A stretch of DNA of 14,565 bases from an uncultured Candidatus Saccharibacteria bacterium (lineage in GTDB: Bacteria; Patescibacteriota; Saccharimonadia; Saccharimonadales; Saccharimonadaceae): positions 1 through 14,565 of the forward strand of contig CALICZ010000029.1 of assembly GCA_938049075.1 (NCBI GenBank), written 5' to 3'. This document shows, piece by piece, positions 1 to 6,866 of the stretch. The number at the start of each line of letters is the position of its first letter. The first letter of the stretch is position 1. A model generated the notes under the pieces. The model did not search any database. It was not told the DNA's origin and saw only the letters and a program-made list of their open reading frames with translations. A program made the position numbers and the translations under genes.

Positions 1-103
1 AGGGTCTTTCTGTTAAGATACGGCTGAGCTCTTCTTGCAGCTGGTCTGCTAATTTTGATGGGTCTTGCCGCTCTCCGTTTGCTGGTAGCTGTTTTTTGTT
101 CAT
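1..103 (-). CDS. Unidentified protein, N-terminal fragment (runs off left edge)
   Basis: Only the first 34 codons are in the window. The peptide begins MNKKQLPANGERQDPSKL and continues as a polar, probably helical stretch rich in Gln, Glu and Leu. I do not recognise the family. The gene call rests on the start region: an ATG (101-103) is preceded by a good Shine-Dalgarno, AAAGGAG on the minus strand (109-115), with 5 bases between, and a sigma70-type promoter lies 31 bases further upstream (135-163). No signal peptide or membrane segment is visible in this part. Confidence 0.6.
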   Translation of the reverse strand, partial: MNKKQLPANGERQDPSKLADQLQEELSRILTERP

Positions 104-134
104 TCTCGCTCCTTTGCTACAATGCTTTCGTCCT

Positions 135-163
135 ATAGTGCAGTATATTGTGGGTAATGTCAA
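135..163 (-). promoter_or_regulatory. Promoter of the left-edge gene
   Basis: On the minus strand a perfect -35 TTGACA (158-163) is followed by a 17-base spacer and a weak -10 CACTAT (135-140). The -10 ends 31 bases before the ATG at 103, leaving room for the SD at 109-115, so an ordinary short leader is expected. It reads away from the end of the serS operon, which supports an independent transcription unit. Confidence 0.5.
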
Positions 164-356
164 ATGGCTGCGAGCCAAGCTGTGTCGCTACGCTACTTTA
201 CGTTTGCTGATTTCGGTAGCGAAGCAATGTCTGGTGCTTCGCCTCTATCTCAACGGTGTGCGCCGCAAGACTATTGAGCGCTTCTATCAGGCGGCCAACC
301 CGTCATAGACTGTCTACTGGAACGAAACTGCGCGCAGCCACAGCCTGTGGGTCGGT
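164..356. other. Intergenic stretch with inverted repeats and a coding-like plus-strand tail
   Basis: This lies between the end of the serS operon and the promoter of the left-edge gene. It contains a perfect 7-bp hairpin (219-225 with 236-242, GCGAAGC/GCTTCGC, 10-base loop) and an overlapping inverted repeat TCGCTAC/GTAGCGA (185-191 with 216-222). A plus-strand open frame ending at 308 has codon choice much like real genes here, and its last part (LYLNGVRRKTIERFY) faintly resembles a transposase helix-turn-helix. It has no SD or promoter, so it could be a decayed gene remnant or chance. I see no clear T-tract terminator. Confidence 0.3.
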
Positions 357-773
357 CTATAGTTCATCAAAATGAGCTGGGGCAAGATGCGCTACATATG
401 ACTGCGCCGTCTGGCGATCGACCATGAGGCGGTAGGCGCGTGTTTGGCCCGTTAGCCGATACACATCAACCGCTTGGCCACCCACACAACGGTCAGCTGC
501 GCGGTCAACATAGCCAGAAACGATGAATGTTGTGTCGCAGAGTAGATAACCCTCCCTCGCATGCGTACCAACATACTGGACAGCTCGATACTCTACCACA
601 GACTCATGCTGCCACCCAGGAAGGACATGAGTTTCTGCCGCCTCCCACCGCGCAGCCCGGGCAAATGCTGCACCGGTGATGTGCCGTACCACCGCTTGGC
701 CAAACCACGCTGCTGCGTACCGCATGGGATGGGCAAAATGCTCAACGCGTGGACTGCTCGTTTCGAACGCCAC
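357..773 (-). CDS. Conserved-looking hypothetical protein, third gene of the serS-pyrD operon
   Basis: A 138-residue soluble protein starting at GTG (771-773). It follows pyrD by 8 bases, and its ribosome site (AGGGAAG) overlaps the pyrD stop, so translation is probably coupled to pyrD. The sequence has no membrane segment, signal peptide or metal-binding cluster that I can see. It is rich in Ala, Arg, Val and Tyr and ends in Asp-Glu-Leu. The C-terminal half alternates hydrophobic and polar residues (for example VDVYRLTGQTRAYRLMVDR), suggesting beta strands. I do not recognise the family. Position and coupling suggest co-expression with serS and pyrD but do not define a job. Gene reality is fairly likely because the frame fits the operon exactly. 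Confidence 0.65.
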   Translation of the reverse strand: MAFETSSPRVEHFAHPMRYAAAWFGQAVVRHITGAAFARAARWEAAETHVLPGWQHESVVEYRAVQYVGTHAREGYLLCDTTFIVSGYVDRAADRCVGGQAVDVYRLTGQTRAYRLMVDRQTAQSYVAHLAPAHFDEL

Positions 774-781
774 CAGCTTCC

Positions 782-1909
782 CTACTTGCGGTGCGCTGCG
801 CCGATTGCTTCGCTAATGGAGACGTAGTCGTCCCGGTCGAGCAGCTCCACCAAGCCTTCGTTGATGTCGCCCACGACCTGTGGCCCTTCAAACATCAGCG
901 CTGTCACCAGCGCCACCAGGCTCGCGCCGGCCCGGATCTTTTCGTACGCATCCTCCGCCGTAAAAACACCGCCCACACCAATGATGACAAAGCGGTCACC
1001 GTACAGTGCATACGTCTTGTGGATAAGCCGTGTGGTAATGGCCTGCGCTGGCCGGCCGCTAAGGCTACCAGGAGTATCGTCAGGCAAGACGCTTGGGTCG
1101 GTGAGCTTGCTGCGATCTTTGACGAGGTTGCCGATCGTCAGGCCCGCGATATTATGCTTATCGATAATGGAGAGGAGCTTGGCAAACTGCGTCCACGTCT
1201 TATCCGTTGGCATTTTGATAAAGACTGGGCGCGAGAGCTTCAGTTCATCCACCGCAGTGAGGAGTTTCTTGAGGCGAGCGGGCGTGGTGAAGGGCTCGCC
1301 GCCATAAGCATTAGGGCAGGAGATGTTAATCTCGTACAGTGGTGCGCAACCAGCTGCTTCAAGCTGGCGAAGGCTGTCGCAGTAGTCGGCAATTGCTTGC
1401 TTGGGGCGGACTTGCTTAGGGCTGTTCGTCTTGGCTACGGATACGCTGAGCGGAAAGTCGCGCCAAACCCGTGGTGAGTAGCTACGAATCTGCTCGATCG
1501 CCTTAGCGACGCCGCGATTGGCCAGGCCAACATTGACGACAATCGACTGCTCACTAGCCAAGCGACGAAACCACGGTTTGGGGTTACCCTCACAAGGCAT
1601 GGCCGTTACCGAACCGCCAATCTCAAAGCCGCAACCAATTTTCTTTGCCACAGGGGGTAGATCAAAATCTTTATCCAGCCCAGCAGACAGGCCGATAGGA
1701 TTAACAAAGTTGAGGCCAAGAATAGTCTGCTCGAGGCGAGGATTCTTATAGCGCCAACCACTGAGGAGCTGCTCACCCCGGATGGCATGCAGTGCCCGTG
1801 CCGTCCAGAGCATCGACTGGTGCGCTGCATCGGGCTGCCGCCGGAAGAGAAATGGCTTGGCAACTTTGGCATAGCCTTTGCGGCTCATTTTTCTGATTGT
1901 GCGCCCCAT
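782..1909 (-). CDS. pyrD: Dihydroorotate dehydrogenase, class 2-like (PyrD)
   Basis: A 375-residue enzyme that oxidises dihydroorotate to orotate in de novo pyrimidine synthesis, using FMN; class 2 enzymes pass electrons to quinone at the membrane. The layout is class 2: an N-terminal helical region with the F-x-x-x-P-x-x-A-H pattern (residues 20-30), then the FMN barrel with GLSAGLDKDF (73-82), EGNPKPWFRRL (107-117), VNVGLANRGV (125-134), KMP (232-234), GSLSGRPAQ (281-289), IIGVGGVFTAEDA (309-321) and AGASLVALVTALMFEGP (327-343). The catalytic-base position reads NISCPN (195-200), giving Cys198 where class 2 enzymes normally have Ser and class 1 enzymes have Cys. The ATG directly follows the serS stop (TAGATG), and an SD GGGAGGT (1917-1923) lies inside the serS end. 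A second Met at residue 8 is a possible alternative start. Confidence 0.93.
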   Translation of the reverse strand: MGRTIRKMSRKGYAKVAKPFLFRRQPDAAHQSMLWTARALHAIRGEQLLSGWRYKNPRLEQTILGLNFVNPIGLSAGLDKDFDLPPVAKKIGCGFEIGGSVTAMPCEGNPKPWFRRLASEQSIVVNVGLANRGVAKAIEQIRSYSPRVWRDFPLSVSVAKTNSPKQVRPKQAIADYCDSLRQLEAAGCAPLYEINISCPNAYGGEPFTTPARLKKLLTAVDELKLSRPVFIKMPTDKTWTQFAKLLSIIDKHNIAGLTIGNLVKDRSKLTDPSVLPDDTPGSLSGRPAQAITTRLIHKTYALYGDRFVIIGVGGVFTAEDAYEKIRAGASLVALVTALMFEGPQVVGDINEGLVELLDRDDYVSISEAIGAAHRK

Positions 1910-3154
1910 CTAGAGTACCTCCCTGTTGTTCAGATATGGCTGCAGCACCGCCGGCACACGGAGCTTACCATCTGCTGTTTGATAATTCTCGATAATTGCT
2001 ACCAGTGCGCGAGCCAAGCTCACTGCGGTACCATTGAGGGTGTGTACTACCTGGAGCGAGCCATCGGCCCGGCGGACGCGGATGCCAAGGTTGCGCGCCT
2101 GGAAGTCGGTGCAGTTGCTGCAGCTAGTCAGCTCACGGTAGGCACCATCAACAGGCGACCAGTACTCGATGTCGTACTTCTTGGCAGCTGGCGCACCAAG
2201 ATCCCCCGCTGCGATATTTACCACGTGGTATGGCACGCCCAGGCTTTGCCAAATCTCCTCCTCCAGCGCGAGGATTTTCTCATGCATCTGAGCCGATTGC
2301 TCGGGCAGGCAGTAGATATACATTTCGAGTTTGTTGAATTGATGCACCCGGAAGAGCCCGCGGCTAAACTTCCCGGCAGCGCCAGCCTCTTTGCGGTAGC
2401 AGGGGCTGTAGCCAGCGTAGAGGAGCGGCAAGTCTTTCTCATGCAAGATCTCATCGGCATGGAAGCCCGTCAGTGGTGCCTCGGCTGTGCCGATCAGCAT
2501 TGTGTCTTCGCCCTCAATAAAGTACTCGTTACTCTCTTTATCGCTCTTGGGTGCAAAGCCCGAACCACGCGCTACGCGGCCATTCACCACGTGCGGCACC
2601 GTCATAGGGCGGAAGCCTTTGCTCACGAGGAAATTGAGGGCGTATTGGTAAATGGCATTCTCGAGCAGCATGAGGTCGCCCAGCACATAGTAAAACTTCG
2701 TGCCAGCCACCTTAGCACCGCGCTCAAAGTCGAGCCAGCCCCGGCTCGTAGCAAAGTCGAGGTGATCCTGAGCCGACTCACGTCGCTCACCCCACTGCTT
2801 AATCTCTACACTGTCTGTCTCGCCGCCCAGTGGGACGTCTGGCAGGGTGATATTTGGCACTGCCTCAAGCTGAGTAAAAAAGTTATTCTCTACGGTGCGC
2901 AGCTCTTCCTCCAGCGTAGCGAGCTCAGCTTTGAGTGCCTTGCCTGTAGCGATGAGTTCTTGGCTTGGCTTGCCACCCTTCATCTGAGCGGCAGTCTCGT
3001 TGCGCGTGGTACGCACAGCATCCACCTGCTGCTGAAGCTCACGACGCTGATCATCCAACGCCAGCAGCTCGGCGATGGACACCTTATAGCCCTTATGGCG
3101 CGCTGCTGCCTGCACCTCGTCGGCATGCGCGCGAATATAACGAATATCTAACAT
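1910..3154 (-). CDS. serS: Seryl-tRNA synthetase
   Basis: A 414-residue class II synthetase that charges tRNA-Ser with serine in the cytoplasm; the length is normal for bacterial SerRS. The N-terminus MLDIRYIRAHADEV is the usual SerRS start and fixes the start codon. Residues 30-95 form the long coiled-coil arm that contacts the tRNA. The serine-binding TAE is at 223-225. Motif 2 (CYRKEAGAAGKFSRGLFRVH, 252-271) and motif 3 (NGTAVSLARALVAIIEN, 374-390) are complete. It is the first gene of a three-gene operon with pyrD and a small unknown gene; the stop TAG abuts the pyrD ATG. No SD precedes the start. Instead an extended -10 element sits 6 bases upstream, predicting a leaderless mRNA. Confidence 0.97.
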   Translation of the reverse strand: MLDIRYIRAHADEVQAAARHKGYKVSIAELLALDDQRRELQQQVDAVRTTRNETAAQMKGGKPSQELIATGKALKAELATLEEELRTVENNFFTQLEAVPNITLPDVPLGGETDSVEIKQWGERRESAQDHLDFATSRGWLDFERGAKVAGTKFYYVLGDLMLLENAIYQYALNFLVSKGFRPMTVPHVVNGRVARGSGFAPKSDKESNEYFIEGEDTMLIGTAEAPLTGFHADEILHEKDLPLLYAGYSPCYRKEAGAAGKFSRGLFRVHQFNKLEMYIYCLPEQSAQMHEKILALEEEIWQSLGVPYHVVNIAAGDLGAPAAKKYDIEYWSPVDGAYRELTSCSNCTDFQARNLGIRVRRADGSLQVVHTLNGTAVSLARALVAIIENYQTADGKLRVPAVLQPYLNNREVL

Positions 3155-3160
3155 AACTAT

Positions 3161-3169
3161 ATTATATCA
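3161..3169 (-). promoter_or_regulatory. Extended -10 promoter of serS, predicting a leaderless mRNA
   Basis: The minus strand carries TGATATAAT: a consensus -10 TATAAT (3161-3166) with the TGn extension (3167-3169). Exactly 6 bases separate it from the serS ATG, so transcription should start at or within a base or so of the start codon. The hexamer at the -35 position is poor, as expected for extended -10 promoters. No SD can exist in the resulting transcript. Confidence 0.65.
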
Positions 3170-3277
3170 GATACCACGCCAAGCGTAATGGCAATTTGTT
3201 CGTGTTTAACTCCTCTATACTACCACGAATTTTTGAGATAATTCGGTATTTTAATATCCAGCTAAGCACAGGTACAT

Positions 3278-3312
3278 AAAACCCGCCTTACCTATCCAGC
3301 AAAGCGGGTTTT
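3278..3312 (-). terminator. Rho-independent terminator of the ABC exporter operon
   Basis: A perfect 9-base inverted repeat, AAAACCCGC (3278-3286) and GCGGGTTTT (3304-3312), with a 17-base loop. On the minus strand the stem ends in TTTT, 34 bases after the permease stop. The repeat is symmetric, but only minus-strand transcripts arrive here. Confidence 0.7.
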
Positions 3313-3321
3313 GGCTCTTTG

Positions 3322-3345
3322 TATCTACCCAGATATCTACCCAGA
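3322..3345. repeat. Perfect 12-bp tandem duplication
   Basis: TATCTACCCAGA occurs twice head to tail (3322-3333 and 3334-3345). The second copy abuts the permease stop codon (3346-3348), and both lie just ahead of the terminator hairpin. It could be a slippage duplication of the 3' untranslated region. Confidence 0.9.
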
Positions 3346-4701
3346 TTACTCGGTACGCAGCGCTTCGATTGGGTCAAGCTTAGCAGCCTTACGGCTTGGC
3401 AGCCAGCCAGCAATGATCGCCACCAGCATCAGGCCAACCACTACCGCAGCAGCATGCTCTGGCACAAAGACAAGGAGTTTGTGATCACCAAAGCGGAGCT
3501 TCTCCGAGATAACTGGGTTGAGCGCCACACCAGCGCCCCACGCGCCTAGCACACCCAGCGCACCGCCCAGCAGGCCGACCCAGGCAGCCTCGTAGCGGAA
3601 CAAGCGGCCAATATCGCGCCGGCTAGCGCCCAGCGCCTTCATCAGGCCAATTTGCTGCGTCCGCTCTAGCACCGAGATGTACTGCGTGTTGACGATGCCA
3701 AAAATACTCACAATCAGCGCCAGCGCACCAAAGCCCAGCACAATCCCCTGCAAGATATCGACAAAGCGAAAGAGTGTCTGCTGCAGATCTTTGGCAGTAG
3801 CTGCAGCGTAACCATCTCGCTCGAGGGACTTCTTGGCAGCCTCAGCATCCTGCTTGGCAACCGCGGTGGCAGACATGTACTTTTGGTATTGGCTCGTACC
3901 CTTGGTACTGTAGTCACTCAGCTCGCGAGCTACCTTAGCATTAATACCAATGCCACGCATTGCTTGGGTTTGATCGGCCGATTTACGCGTCACAGCCGCA
4001 ATGGTAAAGGTCTTATGCAATTCCTTGCCATTAATCAGCTCATTCACCCCAGCCTGCCCCTTCTCAGCAAAGACCTGGCCAAGCGTTGCTTCGTCGATCT
4101 TCTGTGGCATTTGCACCACTGTGACAGTCAGCTGCTTACCCACCATTTGGGCAGGTGATTGCCCGAGCGTCTCGGCATAGCTCTCAGGGATGACGGCTTC
4201 GCCAGCCACGAGCTCAGTACCCTTGCCCAGCTGCTTACCCGCCACGACTTCGGCCGCGAGCGCACCATCAAAGACGCTCACATCACTGCTGTATTTCTTG
4301 TCTTTCTTGGCCGCAAAGCTCACATATTTGGGCTGGAGCTGATAGACTGGCCTCACCTTCTCGAGGTCGGTGCGGGCCGCCAGCCTGTCGATGTCTTTTT
4401 GGGTCAGGGCTTTATAATCATTGCCGTAGCGGTTGATACTATCAGGATTATACTCACGCAGGTCAGCCTGCTGGCCCGATTGTGCCCCGATGAGTCGCTT
4501 ATCTTTAACGACAAACACCGCCTTGGCATCAATATTGCTGCTAATCAGCCGGTCAATATACTGGCGTGCACCCTCGCCCGCCATTAGGCTCGCCATAATA
4601 GCGAAGCCGCCCACCGCGATAGCGATACTGGTAAGCAGGGTACGCATCTTGGCGCGGCGCAGGTTGCGGCCAGCGCGGCGAATGATATCAGTCGTCTTCA
4701 T
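3346..4701 (-). CDS. ABC exporter permease, MacB/FtsX type
   Basis: A 451-residue membrane protein with the MacB/LolC/FtsX layout: one N-terminal helix (about 20-42), a large extracytoplasmic domain (about 43-312), then three helices (about 316-340, 370-396, 414-434). The hallmark cytoplasmic loop is VLERTQQIGLMKALGASRRD (344-363), which docks onto the ATPase, and the C-terminus LPSRKAAKLDPIEALRTE is typical of FtsX-like permeases. Such proteins drive mechanical work in the envelope (peptide or lipoprotein export, or hydrolase activation) rather than classic channel transport; the substrate here is unknown. It starts 2 bases after the ATPase stop, with SD AAGGAGG (4713-4719) inside the ATPase end, 11 bases from the ATG. 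It probably works as a dimer with two ATPase subunits. Confidence 0.93.
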   Translation of the reverse strand: MKTTDIIRRAGRNLRRAKMRTLLTSIAIAVGGFAIMASLMAGEGARQYIDRLISSNIDAKAVFVVKDKRLIGAQSGQQADLREYNPDSINRYGNDYKALTQKDIDRLAARTDLEKVRPVYQLQPKYVSFAAKKDKKYSSDVSVFDGALAAEVVAGKQLGKGTELVAGEAVIPESYAETLGQSPAQMVGKQLTVTVVQMPQKIDEATLGQVFAEKGQAGVNELINGKELHKTFTIAAVTRKSADQTQAMRGIGINAKVARELSDYSTKGTSQYQKYMSATAVAKQDAEAAKKSLERDGYAAATAKDLQQTLFRFVDILQGIVLGFGALALIVSIFGIVNTQYISVLERTQQIGLMKALGASRRDIGRLFRYEAAWVGLLGGALGVLGAWGAGVALNPVISEKLRFGDHKLLVFVPEHAAAVVVGLMLVAIIAGWLPSRKAAKLDPIEALRTE

Positions 4702-4703
4702 GG

Positions 4704-5546
4704 TTAGTCTGCCCTCCTTGGTGTTGGCTTGGTAGTTGTAGACTTGGCTTTTGCAGTAGCACTTGTGGCTTTTTTCGCCGTTTTCTTAGACTGCGTGGTA
4801 GGTGCTGTGGCTTTGGCTGGGCGACGAGTTGGTGCCTTTTTAGCCTTGGGAGAAGCTGTCGCCTTATCATCCATAGCGCTGTCGTGATCAATCACCCCAT
4901 CTTTGATGCGAATAATACGCTGGCAGCGCTGCGCGAGATCCTCGTCGTGTGTAACGATGATGAGCGTGGCGCCGTGCTCCTTAGCATAACGAAAGAGCAG
5001 GTCTTCTACCACTGCAGAAGTTGCTGAGTCGAGATTGCCCGTCGGCTCGTCGGCAAAGAGAATCTGCGGCTCAGCAGCAATTGCTCGAGCGATCGCTAGG
5101 CGCTGCTTTTGCCCACCACTGAGGTCCTTGGCCCGCGCTTTGATCTTGTCCTCTAGACCAACTGCCTCGAGCGCCGCCACGATACGCCGCCTGCGCTTAC
5201 TGCGCGGCACACCTGCGGTCTCGAGCGACAGACTCACATTGTCATAGCAACTCTCGCCGCCCTCCACAAAGAAACTCTGGAAAATGAAACCCATCGTCCG
5301 CGCTCGAAAGCGGTCGGTCGCCTTGGGTTTGAGTCGTAAGATATCCTCACCGTTGATGATCACCTCACCCTGCTGCGGCTTATCCAGGCCAGAGATGGCA
5401 TGCATCAGCGTGGACTTGCCCGAGCCCGACTTGCCTAGCACTGCCACGCTCGACCCCTCCTCGATTGCAAGACTTACGTCCTTGAGGGCGGTGAAGGTAT
5501 TTTTCTTCTTGCCGTAGACTTTTGTAATGTTTTTTATTTCGATCAT
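4704..5546 (-). CDS. ABC exporter ATPase (MacB/LolD type) with basic low-complexity C-terminal tail
   Basis: A 280-residue ATP-binding subunit for the permease encoded just downstream. Seen motifs: Walker A GKSGSGKST (38-46), Q-loop Gln90, signature LSGGQ (142-146), Walker B ILFADEP (162-168) with catalytic Glu167, D-loop NLDS (171-174) and H-loop His200. The LolD/MacB subgroup fits the DEPTGNLD block. The start chosen (ATG 5544-5546, MIEIKNITKVYG) has SD GGAGG (5551-5555); an in-frame start 11 codons upstream would begin just downstream of the -10 and has no SD. About residues 226-280 are an unusual tail of Lys, Ala, Thr, Pro and Arg with PKAKKAP and AKKAT-like repeats, similar in composition to histone H1. 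The tail is not part of the ABC fold. Confidence 0.95.
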   Translation of the reverse strand: MIEIKNITKVYGKKKNTFTALKDVSLAIEEGSSVAVLGKSGSGKSTLMHAISGLDKPQQGEVIINGEDILRLKPKATDRFRARTMGFIFQSFFVEGGESCYDNVSLSLETAGVPRSKRRRRIVAALEAVGLEDKIKARAKDLSGGQKQRLAIARAIAAEPQILFADEPTGNLDSATSAVVEDLLFRYAKEHGATLIIVTHDEDLAQRCQRIIRIKDGVIDHDSAMDDKATASPKAKKAPTRRPAKATAPTTQSKKTAKKATSATAKAKSTTTKPTPRRAD

Positions 5547-5578
5547 TGCGCCTCCATAAGCTGCTAATGTTAATAGCA

Positions 5579-5607
5579 ATTATACCGCAATCACTCAGCG
5601 AGAGCAA
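5579..5607 (-). promoter_or_regulatory. Promoter of the ABC exporter operon
   Basis: On the minus strand the -35 is TTGCTC (5602-5607), followed by a 17-base spacer and a perfect -10 TATAAT (5579-5584). The -10 lies 32 bases before the ATG at 5546, leaving a short leader with SD GGAGG. Confidence 0.65.
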
Positions 5608-5618
5608 ATGAAGTGAAC

Positions 5619-5632
5619 AACATTGCAATGTT
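5619..5632. promoter_or_regulatory. 14-bp palindrome upstream of the exporter promoter (possible operator)
   Basis: AACATTGCAATGTT is a perfect palindrome centred about 20 bp upstream of the -35 of the exporter promoter. With no spacer it is a poor RNA hairpin but a plausible site for a dimeric DNA-binding protein. A second near-palindrome, GCTTCAGAAGC, lies at about 5642-5652. No regulator gene is adjacent. Confidence 0.35.
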
Positions 5633-5819
5633 TTTTCTAGCGCTTCAGAAGCAAAATTATAACAAGACTGAATCTAGAAACCTTGCATATATGAACTAAT
5701 ACTCCCCCTACTTCATCTGGGTGGAGTACAAAAACGCGTCGCCATAAAAACACCGCTATACTCATTCAAACGAAACGCCAAACGATCTTGAGCATGATCT
5801 CTAGAAGGCCGATGTCTTC
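5633..5819. other. Gene-free stretch between uppP and the ABC exporter
   Basis: AT-rich sequence without a convincing open frame, tRNA or promoter on either strand. An imperfect inverted repeat with one mismatch lies around 5701-5727 (ACTCCCCC paired with GGGTGGAGT), but no T-tract follows. Together with the flanking promoter, palindrome and terminator, the gap between the two genes is about 335 bases. Confidence 0.5.
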
Positions 5820-5863
5820 AAAAAAGATTCACTCCCCTGCTCAATAGGACGTGAGGTAAGTCT
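5820..5863 (-). terminator. Probable terminator of uppP
   Basis: On the minus strand, 19 bases after the uppP stop, an imperfect stem pairs AGACTTACCTC with GAGTGAATCT (one mismatch, one bulge, one G-U). It is immediately followed by a run of six or more T. The loop can form further short pairs. Stem quality is modest but the T-run position is right. Confidence 0.5.
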
Positions 5864-5882
5864 GAAAACAAGCATGGAGAAA

Positions 5883-6716
5883 TTACACCGGTGCCAACGC
5901 ACCCACTGCAAGTAGGATAATGAGTAGTGTACTCAGCGCCAAGCGGTAAGCGACGAACTTATCAAATGAATTGCTCGAAACAAAGCGCAGCAGCCACGAG
6001 ATCGCCACATACCCCACCACAAAGGATATGATAATCCCCAGTATCATCTGTGGCCAGCCAATCAAGCGGCCAATCTGCTGCGACTGCGTCACGGCCTCCA
6101 GCCCACCAGCTGCCATCAATGCCGGAATCCCCAGGAAGAAGCTCATCCGTGTGGCAGTCGTGCGGTCGATATCGCGGAATAGCCCCGAGGCAATCGTCGC
6201 CCCCGAACGCGACACTCCCGGGATGAGTGACAAGCACTGCATCAGGCCCATTGCCATAGCATCGCGCCAGGTAAGGTTGCGCTCATGGCGTGTCTCACGT
6301 CCCCGGCGGTCGGCCAAAAACAGTACAATACTCCAAATCATCAGCCCAGCCGCGACAAACCACAGGCCGCGCAGCACCGTCTCGATCGTGTCCTTCAGGA
6401 GCAGCCCCACCACCGCAATCGGCAGCGAACCAATGATGACATACCACCCCATTCGGTAGTGAAACGTCCGCGCCCGCGGGATCACCACGCCAGCACACCA
6501 CGCCGAGGCAATGCGCCAAATGTCCTGCCAGAAATAGACAATCGCCGCAGCAATCGCCCCAATCTGCACCACCGCTGTAAAGGCGACAAGCCCCGGGTCG
6601 CTCACCGAGTAGCCCAGCAACTTCTCTGCCAGCATCAAGTGGCCCGTGCTCGAGATGGGCAAAAACTCAGTAATCCCCTCGACGATGCCAAGAATAATAA
6701 TATGAAGCCAATCCAT
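5883..6716 (-). CDS. uppP: Undecaprenyl-diphosphate phosphatase (UppP/BacA)
   Basis: A 277-residue integral membrane enzyme, normal length for the family. It dephosphorylates undecaprenyl diphosphate to regenerate the lipid carrier for peptidoglycan and other surface polymers, and its overproduction gives bacitracin resistance. The two conserved active-site regions are complete: EGITEFLPISSTGHL (13-27, with Glu13, Glu17, Ser22, Ser23 and His26) and PGVSRSGATI (166-175, with Arg170). Most of the rest is hydrophobic helices, including the last at about 255-275. ATG at 6714-6716 has SD AAGGA (6726-6730), 9 bases away, and a promoter at 6744-6772. It is a single-gene unit with its own probable terminator. 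Confidence 0.97.
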   Translation of the reverse strand: MDWLHIIILGIVEGITEFLPISSTGHLMLAEKLLGYSVSDPGLVAFTAVVQIGAIAAAIVYFWQDIWRIASAWCAGVVIPRARTFHYRMGWYVIIGSLPIAVVGLLLKDTIETVLRGLWFVAAGLMIWSIVLFLADRRGRETRHERNLTWRDAMAMGLMQCLSLIPGVSRSGATIASGLFRDIDRTTATRMSFFLGIPALMAAGGLEAVTQSQQIGRLIGWPQMILGIIISFVVGYVAISWLLRFVSSNSFDKFVAYRLALSTLLIILLAVGALAPV

Positions 6717-6738
6717 GATGTTCGTTCCTTATGTCTTG

Positions 6739-6772
6739 TACCAAGTATACCAAGTTCGCTACAAAGCACCAA
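6739..6772 (-). promoter_or_regulatory. Promoter of uppP, overlapped by a direct repeat
   Basis: The minus strand shows -35 TTGGTG (6767-6772), a 17-base spacer and -10 TATACT (6744-6749), 27 bases before the start codon. The plus-strand sequence TACCAAGT occurs twice, 9 bp apart (6739-6746 and 6748-6755), covering the -10 region, so a protein could bind side by side there. The repeat is short and may be chance. Confidence 0.55.
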
Positions 6773-6866
6773 GCCAGAAATAAAAAATGGTGAGTGCGCC
6801 AGTTTGTATCTAAAATCCACGCACGATTATCGACAGTGATATTTTGGAACTGGAGCTGGCAAAAAT

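Noticed and set aside
749..1477. Plus-strand frame of 242 codons opposite pyrD and the 138-residue gene
   Set aside because: Antisense to a well-conserved enzyme. The sequence is Arg/His/Cys-rich and shows no family features.
1787..3151. Long plus-strand frame of about 450 codons opposite serS
   Set aside because: It is the antisense shadow of serS, a clear conserved gene, and its translation shows no recognisable domain or start signal.
5547..5579. Longer ABC ATPase start 11 codons upstream
   Set aside because: It lies immediately downstream of the -10 box and has no SD, whereas ATG 5546 has GGAGG at a good distance and matches family N-termini.
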